A DNA stretch of 64,000 nucleotides from Lycorma delicatula (Eukaryota; Arthropoda; Insecta; Hemiptera; Fulgoridae). The notes under the pieces were generated by a model, which saw nothing but the letters and a program-made list of their open reading frames with translations, searched no databases and had not been told where the DNA came from. The DNA lies in contig NC_134456.1 of the NCBI RefSeq assembly GCF_047948215.1, positions 63,383,529 to 63,447,528 on the forward strand. The letters are read 5' to 3'. The translations under genes were made by a program, and so were the position numbers. Positions within the stretch are counted from its first letter, which is position 1; the number at the start of each line of letters is the position of its first letter. This document shows positions 35,384 through 48,131 of the stretch, one piece after another.

Positions 35384-35393
35384 AAAATTTCCG
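35384..35393. repeat. Putative target-site duplication, right copy (LINE derivative)
   Basis: AAAATTTCCG matches 34478-34487. The A's overlap the poly(A). Confidence 0.6.
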
Positions 35394-37231
35394 GTAAGGC
35401 GAGACTGGATTTATCTTATAAAATTTTCGGTTATCATCTCGAAGATGGTTTGGCCATTAATCTACCACAGCCAGACGTTTCTTTACCTATAACATAAACA
35501 TTCAAATCTTATACCGTGAATTATTGTAACTTAGGTGTAGTTGCTGACTTCATTTTAACTTAACTTGAAACTAAATCAGCTGAACAGGGTCCGATCAGAC
35601 TTTCATTAAGTAGCAATGGGAAATTAGTCGTAAATAAATTTTCCCGTTGTAGTTTAATTACTTTTCTTATCTGTTGTTATTTCTTATATAACATAATAAA
35701 CATGGACGCAATTGTTCTATATTTATTACTAAAAGATTGATCACTGTTTGGTTTCCATCCGTGTCTACACTAACGATAGCTTATTATAACTTCTGTAACG
35801 TTTTCAGTCGTCTTCTGTGTATTCTCTTTTTTAAATATCTCTGTAGAAAACAAAAGCTAAATTGGAAGATCGGGAAAGCCACACATAGGCTGAAAAATTG
35901 CTTTAGCTACATAATATCAACAAATCCTGCAATAATGTAGATAAAAATGTGTTTTACGAACGCCTGCTTCGACGTTGCTGTTTAGTTTTTCATGCCGTGA
36001 CATTATTATATGGAAAATAAATATTGTTTAAATCGATCTCAAGCCTCTTTAATTTATCAATTAACATTTTCAATATTATAAATTTATTTTATTAATCTCT
36101 TCTATGTAGTTTATTAAGGGAAACTGTTCTTCAATTCCATATTGAATAATATGATAAATGTAATTAAATTAGAAGAATGTTGTGGTTTTAATGAGAATTC
36201 TTAAATATCAGTATCTCTCATTCTTAGTTTTCTTTGTAAAAATTAATGAAAAAAGAAGAGTTCCGTCTGCCTTGACCAAAGAAAACAAAACTTGTGCTTT
36301 CGCTTGAACTATTCTAAAATGTAATTCTCGTTCGTTGATCTATAGGTAAAATTTTGTCATATGAATGTTAACTGGATTAATACAACTCGTAGCAAACCTT
36401 TTTATTACCGTTATTGAAAATTAATTTGATGTAATTCATTATAATATAAGGTGTTGCGGTTTTTGTATACATTGTATTTGATACATGGCTTTTTTGTGAT
36501 ATCATTTAATTGATATTATAATAAGCTTGCGTTATTTATTGCATAACTTAAATTATATTCAAAATTGACGACTCGTTTTTCCTGTGTTTAAAATCAATTA
36601 ATTATGCGATCAAAATTTGGGAAACATGCAGGTAATAATTAATTACAACCGAATCTAATATATTATTTTATCAGGAACAATTAATTAATAATATATTAAA
36701 CGAGAAACAACTTACGGTTTCACATAATTATAACATTCCTACCACGTTTAATAATTTACTTTATGAGGTTCGTGAAAATACAAATTTTCTCGTTTAATTT
36801 AATCTTTCTATATTAGATTGTACGATTGTTTGCGTAATAATTATAATCAGTTTTATATTAAAATTTAAAAGAATCCCTTTATTGAATTTTTTTTACAGTG
36901 TTGCTTATTCAAACTTTGGATTTTTCACTTTTTGTCTCGATCCTATTTCAGTAAGTCACAGATCTTCCTTAACACAAGTTCTTCAGAAACTCTTTCAGTT
37001 CATTAGATCCACTACCTCTACAAGCCGAGGCTAGAGCATATAATGCATCGTTTTCAGAAGAAAAGCGTATAATTATTTGTTACTTTACATGACTGTGTAT
37101 CCCAGTGTTTTTTCCGTTCTGACGCATTAAAAGCATTTAAGATCCAATATAAACATCACATATTCCATAAATTCGTCATAAAATAGCGATTTTATGACTA
37201 AATAAAATCGCAAACCCAAAAAATTGAGTCA
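35394..37231. other. Unannotated AT-rich DNA
   Basis: No gene or shared repeat was recognised. Several short open frames occur (for example 35737-35940) without family resemblance. Confidence 0.5.
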
Positions 37232-37507
37232 TGTTGCGTCTTCCTCCACCCAATTGCAAATTTAACCCGATAGAATTGGTATGGGCACAAGTCAAAGGCT
37301 ACATTGGGAGTATTAACACGAAATTTAAGTGATTTAAAAAAATTATTGCAAGGAAAATGCAAATACTTGGAAAATTTGTATTCAACATACAATAAAAGTA
37401 GGAAAAAAGCTTGGGAAGCGGACAGATTTTGTGAGAGTGTTGTTGAAGATATTGTTATGAATTTTGAAAACGGACAATTGTTCAACAGACAGCAGTTTAT
37501 CGGTTAT
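37232..37507 (+). pseudogene. DDE_3-type transposase C-terminal fragment
   Basis: The plus strand reads LPPPNCKFNPIELVWAQVKG (NPIEL codons at 37264-37278) followed by YIGSINTKFK. After a frameshift near 37310 it continues SDLKKLLQGK, then KKAWEADRFCESVVEDIVMN. The LPPxxCxxNPIELxWxQVKG block is the third-catalytic-residue region (E of NPIEL) of a Tc1/mariner-superfamily transposase group common in insects. Everything 5' of this block is missing, no TIRs were found, and the frame is broken. It is a relic of a third, distinct transposase lineage in this window. Confidence 0.8.
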
Positions 37508-40500
37508 TGAAGAAATATGTTGAAGTAACAAGTATTTTATTTTGTTTTACTTGGTGAAATTTTAATAAAGCGGTAACGTACTTTATTAAAACTTTTATTT
37601 TTAAGATAAAAATATCATTTTATCACAATTTTCTAATTTCTGTATTACAAGTTATTTTTACTTCATTTTTATGTTATACGTACAGAAAAATGTTTTTGTC
37701 GGATAGATTTCCCTAAATTAAATTAATTTAAAAACATCATTCAGCAATATTTTGGTTTGCTGTACGGTTTATTGAGACAAATTATAATAAAACAATATTT
37801 TAGAAATAGCTTTGCTAAAATGTACTTGCATTAAAACTGTATGCGATCTAGTGTATTTGATTGAAATTTAAATGGAGATTTTGCTTTCATAAAAGCATTA
37901 CTTTTACATAATTTAATTCAGTGGTAACAGATAACGGGGAAGATCTTTTTTCGACCTTAAATTGAGCGTAACTCATGAACGATTCAACCAATCTTCATCA
38001 AATTTTCACATGACAACTTCAGATACACTGCTACACCTTATCTAAATTCCAATGGGAATGATCTTGTAATTTTAGAGATTTTTGAGCCGTAAAATTTTAT
38101 ACACAGACCTGTATATGTAAAAAAACTTCAATTTGATTGAATGGTATTTTCGTACTCCTCATACCTCAAACTAAACTTCATACTCTCAAAAGAAAGTTCA
38201 TTTTACCTCCTACTTTCACCGTGGACCGAAAGTAATGCCGTAATTTCTTCGAAAAATTGGCAAAACAAAATCAGTTACATAAACTAGTTTCACTATAGTA
38301 CTTCAGTTTCACAATAATTCAAAATATGATCTGGTATGAATGATAGAGGTTGGTATCCAAAAAAAAGTTTTGAAGTTTTCATAATTTTGAACACGATATT
38401 AACATAACATGAAGTAAAAAAAATAAATAAATAAAAAAAAACACCGAAAGCTATCTAAAACAACGAAGCAACGCTATTTTTAAAGATCATTACAGCAGTG
38501 CAACATCCTTTCTTTCTTAACTAAAATCGGAAATCCGCCCTTCTGAAGTATTCTTTTCTTTTTTTTTTGCTTGATGATTTCCCTAAACGCTTGAAGCTTG
38601 TCGCATTAACTGCTTTAGAGTTTTTTCTATTCGTATTACTTTTCTCCCAGTAAATTTAGTTTATTTAAGCAGATTAACTGTTATTAAATATATATATTAT
38701 AATCCTCGTTCCCTATTTTGTAAGGTAAAAATTAAATAACCTTAAAAATTGGCAGTATAAACAGTTACTAACCGTAACCAGTTAAAGAACGGAAATTTAT
38801 CTTATTCTATCTGGATCAAGTCGATTAAATTTGAGGAAATTATTTTATTACCGAAAATTGTATGGTCCTTTATTTCGTACCTTTTCGAGAGGCTGGGTTT
38901 TCAACTTCGCTGTATTTTATTAAAATTTTAATATCTCCAATTTTATTTATTTATTCTACATTGTCTGATTTTTCTTCTTTTTTTTGTTAACTTTTCGTGA
39001 TTCTATGTGATTGCTGATATAAATGTTAATTTGGTTTAAAAAATTAAACTTTAAGTTTAATTTTAGTTTAAATAAACTAACGTTTATTTATTATATTATA
39101 TACTTATTACTTTGAGTTTATGATATCTTACAACAGGTTGTGAAACCCGAACATAATTAGGCAGTTGATCTTGCTTCATGTTTGGAGTATCTTTTCCGAC
39201 ACAGTTAATAAATGAACTTCAATTTCCAAAACAAATATTTATAATAGCGAAGCTCAGATCCATTTAAAAATAACAATTTTAAGCAGCACTTGAACTTGGT
39301 TCCTGCATCATCACAAAAGTGAAATCAGCTGTTTTATTTGATGATCGATGATGTTAATTACCGTTCCTTCAGATATGTAGAATTATTTTATAACCATTAT
39401 TAATTTTTTTAATAGTTACTTAATTAAATAATAATAATACATTTTACTTAAACCATAAAAGAGTAAGAGTGTTTTAAGTATTGTACATGTTATATTTTAA
39501 CTATATTTGTAGCAGAAAATACTAAAAGAAGGAAACGGCGAGTTCAAATTTGACATTAACGGGAAGCCAGTTACGTACGGTACGGGACGATATAGGTTAC
39601 TTTAGTTTACCGGTGTTTTAAATTTACCCTCACTAAAGTGGGAAGGGTAGAATGAGAAAAGAGCGAAGAATAAGAAGGAGAGAAAAGAGGGAGGTTTAAA
39701 TTGAATCACGTAATTTTCCGCCAGGAATTAGGCACAAGAAGTGGTATTTAGGATCTCAGGCCAAAGGCGGCTAATCTGTTAAGAGAACATTCCCTTCTGT
39801 CTCAATTGCGTGTCTAGGGAAGAAAAAGGAAACTTATCTAGTCAGCTGAGATGTACAACTGATCATTCAATTTGATTCAGCAGTTTCGTTAATGACACAT
39901 TTAATGTCTAACGATATAAAAATTTAATCATGTAGCTGTTTGTTCAAATAAAAATTAGAATTCACAAATTAAAGTAGGCTCTTAGAATACGGTTTATCTT
40001 TTCCTTAACAGCTGCAGATCATTCAAGTCTGTTTTTACGTGAAAATCTTTTTTCTTTTAAAGGGATTACATTTATTTATTTTTTCAGTAGAACTTTGAAA
40101 GTATATCTTATTAAATTATATCTTTGCTTCCTCCTCATGTTATCGAATAATGTTTAATTAGGTAAAAATGTGTTTTTTAGCATCTATTTTTATCTAATTA
40201 ATTAGACTATTAAAGTATAATCTGAATCTTATTCTTAAGATAAAAGGTATCCGAGTTGTTATAATCATGTAGCAAATAGTTATAAAAAATGCATATTATA
40301 TACTAAATTAAAGTCGTTCTGTTTTAAGTCATTTTATTAACGAAGTTTAAACAACAAGAAATTCATCTTTTACGTTTACTGAAAGTCTTAAAAAAAGTTT
40401 TATATCCTTTTTTTATATATACAATTTCCCTGCTGTATAAATTAAAAAAAAAAATTCTGTAAAAATTAGATAACCTATTTTAAGTAACAATTTGGATTTT

Positions 40501-41863
40501 TATTAATACACTTATAAAATTTCAAACTGTTTCACTAATTATTCTTACGAAAGTGGTTCTTTAAAAGTAAAAGATTAGTCTCAATTTCTAGCTATAGTCT
40601 GAATTTTTTTCTGTTACAATAGTAAACACTTTTATAACAAAGAGAAAAAAATTAATTTAAAATACAATCGCTTCCCAATTTCGATGTTATGAAATTCTTT
40701 TAAATATCCACAAGACATGATTATTTTTGTTTTTATTTTATTTTTGGCATAAGACTTATTTCTTGGAAATCCGAGTCCGTACATAATGGGAATGAATAAA
40801 TGTCATACCAAATTTTAGATAACGTTTAATAGTAATTTTTTTTTAATTTAGTGATTTCGGTCCGTTAGGAAGACCGTTTTTCATTAACTTTTTGATCATA
40901 GTTTTCTTGCTTTTTCTTTTTTTTTTTTGTTTATTATGGTTCTTTTTACTTTCTCCTGTTGAAGTAGGTCAATAAGTGTGTTTCTTTCATTTACCCTCCA
41001 TCTTTGTGGAGTTGATTGGATATCCTTCCGTTACTATAGCTATTTACTTTATCATTGGTCAATTTTAATTTTAAAATTGTCATTACAGTTAAGGTTAAAA
41101 TATAAATATTTATTTTTAGGTTCAAAGTTCCTTTATGTATTTGTTTTGTTTTATGATACACTACTGGAAAACTTTTGGATGTAACACTTTTATGATACTT
41201 ACCCTGTAAATTTTTATAAAATTGTAAATTTTATGTGACTTGTGTAAGTATCAATTCTGAAATCGTTTCTGCAGGATGGTTAAGAAAAATATCATTTATA
41301 TCATTAATAAAGTTTGGATTTAATAAATAAACCTGTAAAGGCTTATTATTTTAATATTTATATTTATTTTTATATAAAAGTAAACATAAATATTAAAATC
41401 TGTTTAACTCATATGACAACAGAAAATATACTTAATTAACAAAACTTAAATATATTTCATTTTCTTTTGTTTTCTTCTTCTTTGATTAGTTCGTTCTGTT
41501 CAATATACACAAAGTTTTATTATCTTAGAAAAATAACGTGTTCTAAATTTCATTAAAATTTTAATTAGTGCATACACAAGTAGTTGAGCAACTGTCTACA
41601 GTAATAGCCAAATCTTATTTATTATCTGACGGGCTGAAGGACTGCTAAATTGAGGATGTCTTTGTTTCCGTATATCCGAACAATTTTATAGACTAAACTG
41701 ATTCATTTATGATATTCGATAGTTTCGATAAGGTGAATTGTGGGACTGAACTGCTACTAAATAACTTGATGCCAATAAAAAAAAAAAACTTAACATGTTT
41801 TAGATAAAAATATTTCGAATTAACATTTAAAAATGAGCAAATTAGTCAATTTATTATATTTAT
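37508..41863. other. Unannotated AT-rich DNA
   Basis: A repeat-like sentence at about 37925-38110 (GCGTAACTCATGAACGATTC, ATCTTCATCAAATTTTCACA, TTTTGAGCCGTAAAATTTTA) has the style of interspersed insect repeats, but no second copy is in the window. GC-richer DNA at about 39570-39830 includes a purine-rich run (GAGAAAAGAGCGAAGAATAA) with no coding signal. The rest is AT-rich. Confidence 0.45.
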
Positions 41864-42042
41864 TCTAAGGTTCGAGTCCTTGTAAAGGCAGTGTCTTTTA
41901 TATGGCTTTGAATGCTAGACTGTGGATACCGGTGTTCTTTGGTGGTTGGGTTCTAATTAACCACACGACTCAGAAATGGTCGGCCTGAGTCTGTTCAAGG
42001 CTACACGTTTCCGGTATATTTACACTTACACGCCAGTCTACG
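41864..42042 (+). mobile_element. tRNA-derived SINE, 5'- and 3'-degraded copy
   Basis: It starts just before the B box (GGTTCGAGTCC, 41869-41879) and then has TGTAAAGGCAGT, GCTAGACTGTGGATACCGGT, GGTGGTTGGGTTCTAATTAA and CTCAGAAATGGTCGGCCTGA, matching the other SINE copies. After GGCTACACG it diverges. The A box is absent. There is no TSD. Confidence 0.75.
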
Positions 42043-45000
42043 AATAGATGCCTTGGCATCTCTGTAGAGTACTGTCGACATCATGTCACTGTGCTGTTTC
42101 TATGTAACCTGGTATTACATAAATTTTCAGTAAATAAGTTTAGACATGAAATTAATTAATTATTCATTAATAATCAGAATTCGAGACATGTTTTAGGCAA
42201 TATTTAAAGAATTTTTTTATTTATTTTACTCTATTTATTTAAAAGCTTTAGCTCAATTCAACTCCAGTTAAAAGCAGAAGACATTATTTTCAGCTAGAGA
42301 GATATACAGAGTACTGTTCTAAAATTTCAAAAAATTTATTTCATAAAAATTGTTTGCATTTGATAAATTTAATTTTATATTATATCTAAAATCTAAAATG
42401 CATTTTCTGAAAGATCTGTCATATTATCATTATTATTTTATTTTATTTTTTCATTGAAACGTTTCCCTAAAATGCATCCTTACAAAACCATCCTTATCTT
42501 TTTGAATATTAACAAAGGAATTAACTCTGATTTGAAAATTGTTTGTAAAAGCTCTAATCAGATTTATTTTGCATATTCGGTGTTCCTTATAACCTTTTAC
42601 GAGAAGGCATACTCAGCCGTAATCATATTAAAATAATAGTTTTCAACGAAAATGGAACTGAAGCCTGTTGCTGCAGATTTTATTGATGATTTCTGTCTTT
42701 CATCAAAGTAATTGGTGAACCATTAATTATCCTTACTTTGAGAATCTTTCTTTTCACTTCAGTCAAAGTATATTTAATCGTTGTGATTATATTGAAATTT
42801 GAAAATTATCGCGGAACTTAATGCAATAGAGAATAGCATTAAGCTAGTCAAGTGACTTAAAAATAAATATTTGATTGACGAAAGGGTTTTCATTGAAAGG
42901 ATTTAGGATGAAACAAAAGAATGGAACAGAATAGAAAAAAATATTAGTTAATCAAACCAGTTAAACGACTGAAAACCCCTCTAAAAAAAAAAAATAATAA
43001 TAATAATAATTATATAAGTTTGTTTGACAGAATTTTATGTGAAGTAGGTATGATGTCTTCACAAAAACTGAATGAATTTTTAATAGAAAATTTTATACCG
43101 TTTAGAGTTTTAAAACATCTTATGCATAATATTACAAGAGAATAAATGAATTTCAATTAGAAGGATGCTTTATAGCGTGAGGGTTTGAGAGGGAGGCTGA
43201 AGATTAGGAGAGTTTTTGTCGAAGAACGGGACTTGATGTATGCTAATGCACGTAGCACAGATATTTGTCCGCTCTGTTCCATTTTGATAAATTTCCCGCT
43301 AGGTTATGGTGCCCACATTTGTGCAAGGATATTGCATCGCGCCCTACCCTTCTCGGTCCTTTCATCTCCTCCATCAGTAACGGATTTTACAGCCTCTACA
43401 CACGTCCCCGACTTCCTTCTTACAAGGAAGATTCTCTATACAAGTGCATGGAGGAATGAGACAGGTATTTATGGAAATTACAACGAGGATTTCCTTTTAT
43501 ATTCTTGTCCAATATTTTCATTCTATATACTTTAAGTTTTATACATACATTTTATTTTATTCTTTCCTTATTTTCATGCTATAATACACAAAATGTCAAA
43601 TGGATTTATAGTGATCATTGATTAAATTTTTTGAGCTTATGACATTATTTAAAAATTTTCTATATTAAAAATATTTTTAATATACCGACATCTTAAACAT
43701 TCGTACCGCTTCCATTTTCTTTAACTTTTTTTATGGAACGGGTAAGAATATGTACTTATGTTTTACATTTTGTAGATTTATATCTTAAATATAATTTCAA
43801 TTTTTTCCGCAAAAAAATAATACCGAATTAATAAAATAATAATAATAATAACAATAATAATAATACTGAATAAATGTTATAAAAAAGAAATATAAGAAAA
43901 ATGTAAGAGTACATCAACAACACTAAAGAAAAATTTTGTAAATTGACTAAATATGTCACACTTACGTGCTAAAGTAGCATCTAGACCAGATTCTGTATTG
44001 AAAATTGCAAAATTGAATAATAAATTAAGAAATTCATTTGCCCTAATTTCAAGCAGGAGATTCTAAACCTTGATCGTAATACAAGAGCAGTATTTACTTC
44101 GGATATGATTTAAGGAGGGATTTCGAAGTTTTGTCCAAAAAATTTAAAATATTGAAGAAACTATAAAAATGAATAAAATAAAAGGTTTTTTGAAAAAATA
44201 AAGTTTTAAAATTCTTTTTTTAATTCCAAGATTAAACTACTATAAAGTCGAAATATGTTATTTTTAATTGGGCGGGGACTTCGAAAAGATGGCATTTAAA
44301 AAATAATTAAAAAAAAATTTTTTTCACTATTTTGTGCGAGTTTATAATGTTATTTATTTCTTTTTTAATGCAGTTTATTTTATTTTACATTTTTTACTTA
44401 TATTTAAAATATTGATTGACTTATTATTGAAATGATCAATGGTATGAAAGAGTAATTTTCAAGAAACACTAAAACGATAAAACTGATTTTTTTTTTAGTG
44501 AAAATATGAAATTGAATATTAAAAAATGACTTAAACAAATCTGCCGTGCGTAAATTAAAGTTGCCTGGAATTTGACAATAAATATTACTTTCTCATCTTA
44601 AGTTTTCCAATTAATTTTTTTAATCTTTGTACGAAAGTATTTTAAAAGTATTTAAAAAAAATAAAAATATTTTCAAATTTATCTAGACAGTGAATTTTTC
44701 GTTTGAAATATTTTCCTTTTTACAGAAAAATTATATAAAGCCTCCTTAAAATTTACGTTACAAAATAAAAATAAAAAATTACTGAAAAAAGTCTGTATGA
44801 TGACAATTTAGGTTTGAACTTGGATAAAAAAAGACATAGGTTGAATTAAGAATCTCTTCCTCCAAGTTGATTAAAATCATATAAAAGATAATTAAAAAGA
44901 AATTTAATTGATAATTTGACGAAGTCCTTTCCTCCAAGAACATGATTAAATATTGGTAATATTATAAGGGGGATAAGGTTTTTTACTTCTCCTATTTATG

Positions 45001-45431
45001 CGTGGTCTCTAGGATTTGACTTAAAAAAAGAAGAAAAACACATTGAGTGGGAATGACATGTACCCGTTATACTTTAAAAAAAGCCATAAAAAAGAATTTT
45101 TACTACTCCAAATAATTATTAAAATATTTAATTTGAATATATTTTTTCCAAGTTGTTTAATTTCAGCTTGTTTACGAATATTTTTTTGTTTACCGAGTAT
45201 TCAACTCAAAAAAATGGAACATAATGGTAAGCACTGTAAGAAGGTAGATTCCCTGCGTAGAGAATGTACTGCATTCTGTATTTATCCGTGATCCGTGCCT
45301 ACAAAAATATTCTTTTTAAAAGGTTTTGAAAGCAGAATTAATCAAAATTGGTGTTGGTTAAGGTAAGCTGAACTAAGGACCCTGCACTAAGTAGGTACAA
45401 AACGTGCGCTAACAGAAAACTATTATTAAGT
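42043..45431. other. Unannotated DNA with one GC-richer open-frame island
   Basis: Mostly AT-rich, with (AAT)n-type repeats at about 42990-43010 and 43838-43866. The island 43170-43470 contains overlapping plus-strand open frames (116 and 64 codons, 43185-43535 and 43265-43459). A possible splice donor (ACAG|GTATTT) follows at about 43460. I recognise neither protein. It could be an exon, a conserved element or a decayed repeat. Confidence 0.45.
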
Positions 45432-45442
45432 AAACTTAGTAT
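45432..45442. repeat. Target-site duplication, left copy (LINE 2)
   Basis: AAACTTAGTAT is repeated exactly at 48121-48131. Confidence 0.85.
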
Positions 45443-48120
45443 TTTTTTTTTTTTTTTTTTTTTTTTTGTCTTCAGTCATTTGACTGGTTTGATGCAGCTC
45501 TCCAAGATTCCCTATCTAGTGCTAGTCGTTTCATTTCAGTATACCCTCTACATCCTACATCCCCAACAATTTGTTTTACATACTCCAAACGTGGCCTGCC
45601 TACACAATTTTTCCCTTCTACCTGTCCTTCCAATATTAAAGCGACTATTCCAGGATGCCGTAGTATGTGGCCTATAAGTCTGTCTCTTCTTTTAACTATA
45701 TTTTTCCAAATGCTTCTTTCTTCATCTATTTGCTGCAATACCTCTTCATTTGTCACTTTATCCACCCATCTGATTTTTAACATTCTCCTATAGCACCACA
45801 TTTCAAAAGCTTCTAATCTTTTCTTCTCAGATACTCCGATTGTCCAAGTTTCACTTCCATATAAAGCGACACTCCAAACATACACTTTCAAAAATCTTTT
45901 CCTGACATTTAAATTAATTTTTGATGTAAACAAATTATATTTCTTACTGAAGGCTCGTTTAGCTTGTGCTATTCGGCATTTTATATCGCTCCTGCTTCGT
46001 CCATCTTTAGTAATTCTACTTCGCAAATAACAAAATTCTTCCACCTCCATAATCATTTCTCCTCCTATTTTCACATTCAGTGGTCCATCTTTGTTATTTC
46101 TACTACATTTCATTACTTTTGTTTTGTTCTTGTTTATTTTCATGCGATAGTTCTTGCGTAGGACTTCATCTATGCCGTTCATTGTTTCTTCTAAATCTTT
46201 TTACTCTCGGCTAGAATTACTATATCATCAGCAAATCGTAGCATCTTTATCTTTTCACCTTGTACTGTTACTCCGAATCTAAATTGTTCTTTAACATCAT
46301 TAACTGCTAGTTCCATGTAAAGATTAAAAAGTAACGGAGATAGGGAACATCCTTGTCGGACTCCCTTTCTTATTAGGGCTTCTTTCTTATGTTCTTCAAT
46401 TGTTATTGTTGCTGTTTGGTTCCTGTACATGTTAGCAATTGTTCTTCTATCTCTGTATTTGAACCCTAATTTTTTTAAAATGCTGAACATTTTATTCCAA
46501 TCTACGTTATCGAATGTCTTTTCTAGGTCTATAAACGCCAAGTATGTTGGTTTGTTTTTCTTTAATCTTCCTTCTACTATTAATCTGAGGCCTAAAATTG
46601 CTTCCCTTGTTCCTATACTTTTCCTGAAACCAAATTGGTCTTCTCCTAACACTTCCTCCACTCTCCTCTCAATTCTTCTGTATAGAATTCTAGTTAAGAT
46701 TTTTGATGCATGACTAGTTAAACTAATTGTTCTGTATTCTTCACATTTATCTGCCCCTGCTTTCTTTGGTATCATGACTATAACAATTTTTTTGAAGTCT
46801 GACGGAAATTCCCCTTTTTCATAAATATTACACACCACTTTGTATAATCTATCAATCGCTTCCTCACCTGCACTGCGCAGTAATTCTACAGATATTCCGT
46901 CTATTCCAGGAGCCTTTCTGCCGCTTAAATCGTTTAATGCTCTCTTAAATTCAGATCTCAGTATTGTTTGTCCCATTTCATCCTCCTCAACTTCCTCTTC
47001 TTCCTCTATAACACCATTTTCTAATTCATTTCCTCCGTATAACTCTTCAATATATTCCACCCATCTATCGACTTTACCTTTCGTATTATATATTGGTGTT
47101 CCATCTTTGTTTAACACATTATTAGATTTTAATTTATGTACCCCAAAATTTTCCTTAACTTTCCTGTATGCTCCGTCTATTTTACCAATGTTCATTTTTC
47201 TTTCCACTTCTGAACACTTTTCTTTAATCCACTCTTCTTTCGCCAGTTTGCACTTCCTATTTATAGCGTTTCTTAATTGCCGATAGTTCCTTTTACTTTC
47301 TTCATCATTAGCATTCTTATATTTTCTACGTTCATCCATCAGCTGCAATATATCGTCTGAAACCCAAGGTTTTCTACCGGTTCTCTTTATTCCGCCTAAG
47401 TTTGCTTCTGCTGATTTAAGAATTTCCTTTTTAACATTCTCCCATTCTTCTTCTACATTTTCTACCTTATCTTTTTTACTCAGACCTCTTGCGATGTCCT
47501 CCTCAAAAATCTTCTTTACCTCCTCTTCCTCAAGCTTCTCTAAATTCCACCGATTCATCTGACAACTTTTCTTCAGGTTTTTAAACCCCAATCTACATTT
47601 CATTATTACCAAATTATGGTCGCTATCAATGTCTGCTCCAGGGTAAGTTTTGCAGTCAACGAGTTGATTTCTAAATCTTTGCTTAACCATGATATAATCT
47701 ATCTGATACCTTGCAGTATCGCCTGGCTTTTTCCAAGTGTATATTCTTCTATTATGATTTTTAAATTGGGTGTTGGCAATTACTAAATTATACTTCGTGC
47801 AAAACTCTATAAGTCGGTCCCCTCTTTCATTCCTTTTGCCCAGCCCGTATTCACCCACTATATTTCCTTCCTTGCCTTTTCCAATGCTTGCATTCCAATC
47901 TCCAACTATTATTAAATTTTCATCTCCTTTTACGTGTTTAATTGCTTCATCAATCTCTTCGTATACACACTCTACCTCATCATCATCATGGGCGCTTGTA
48001 GGCATATAAACGTTAACAATCGTTGTCGGTTTAGGTTTTGATTTTATCCTTATTACAATGATTCTATCGCTATGCGTTTTGAAATACTCCACTCTCCTCC
48101 CTATCTTCTTGTTCATCACG
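45443..48120 (-). mobile_element. 5'-truncated non-LTR retrotransposon, RTE/BovB-like (copy 2)
   Basis: A ~2.68-kb antisense LINE insertion with an uninterrupted ~25-nt poly(T) (poly(A) of the element) at its left, an 11-bp TSD, and 5' truncation within the endonuclease domain. It is almost identical to copy 1 at 9633-12371, but the reading frame is far better preserved and the poly(A) is longer. Both suggest a younger insertion. Confidence 0.95.
45472..48119 (-). pseudogene. LINE endonuclease/reverse transcriptase, one frameshift
   Basis: Two abutting frames carry almost the whole protein. The first (48119-46191, 642 codons) holds the endonuclease part with GDWNA (residues 73-77), YQIDYIMV (138-145) and SDH (166-168). 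An acidic linker follows (IEEEEEVEEDEMG). The RT then shows GRKAPGIDGIS (400-410), AFIDLEKTFD (528-537, motif A), GVRQGCSLSP (586-595, motif B) and FADD (629-632, motif C). Just after motif C, a 1-bp deletion relative to copy 1 (near 46195) shifts the frame. The second (46182-45472, 236 codons) carries the RT thumb and C-terminal domain (YGSETWTIG, AFEMWCYRRML, DRESWRAASN). The first endonuclease motif (WNVRSL) is lost by truncation. It is not functional as it stands. Confidence 0.92.
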
Positions 48121-48131
48121 AAACTTAGTAT
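48121..48131. repeat. Target-site duplication, right copy (LINE 2)
   Basis: AAACTTAGTAT is identical to 45432-45442. Confidence 0.85.

Noticed and set aside
41864..41900. Possible tRNA gene (GGTTCGAGTCC)
   Set aside because: It is part of a SINE copy; the body downstream matches the other SINE copies and no A box is present.
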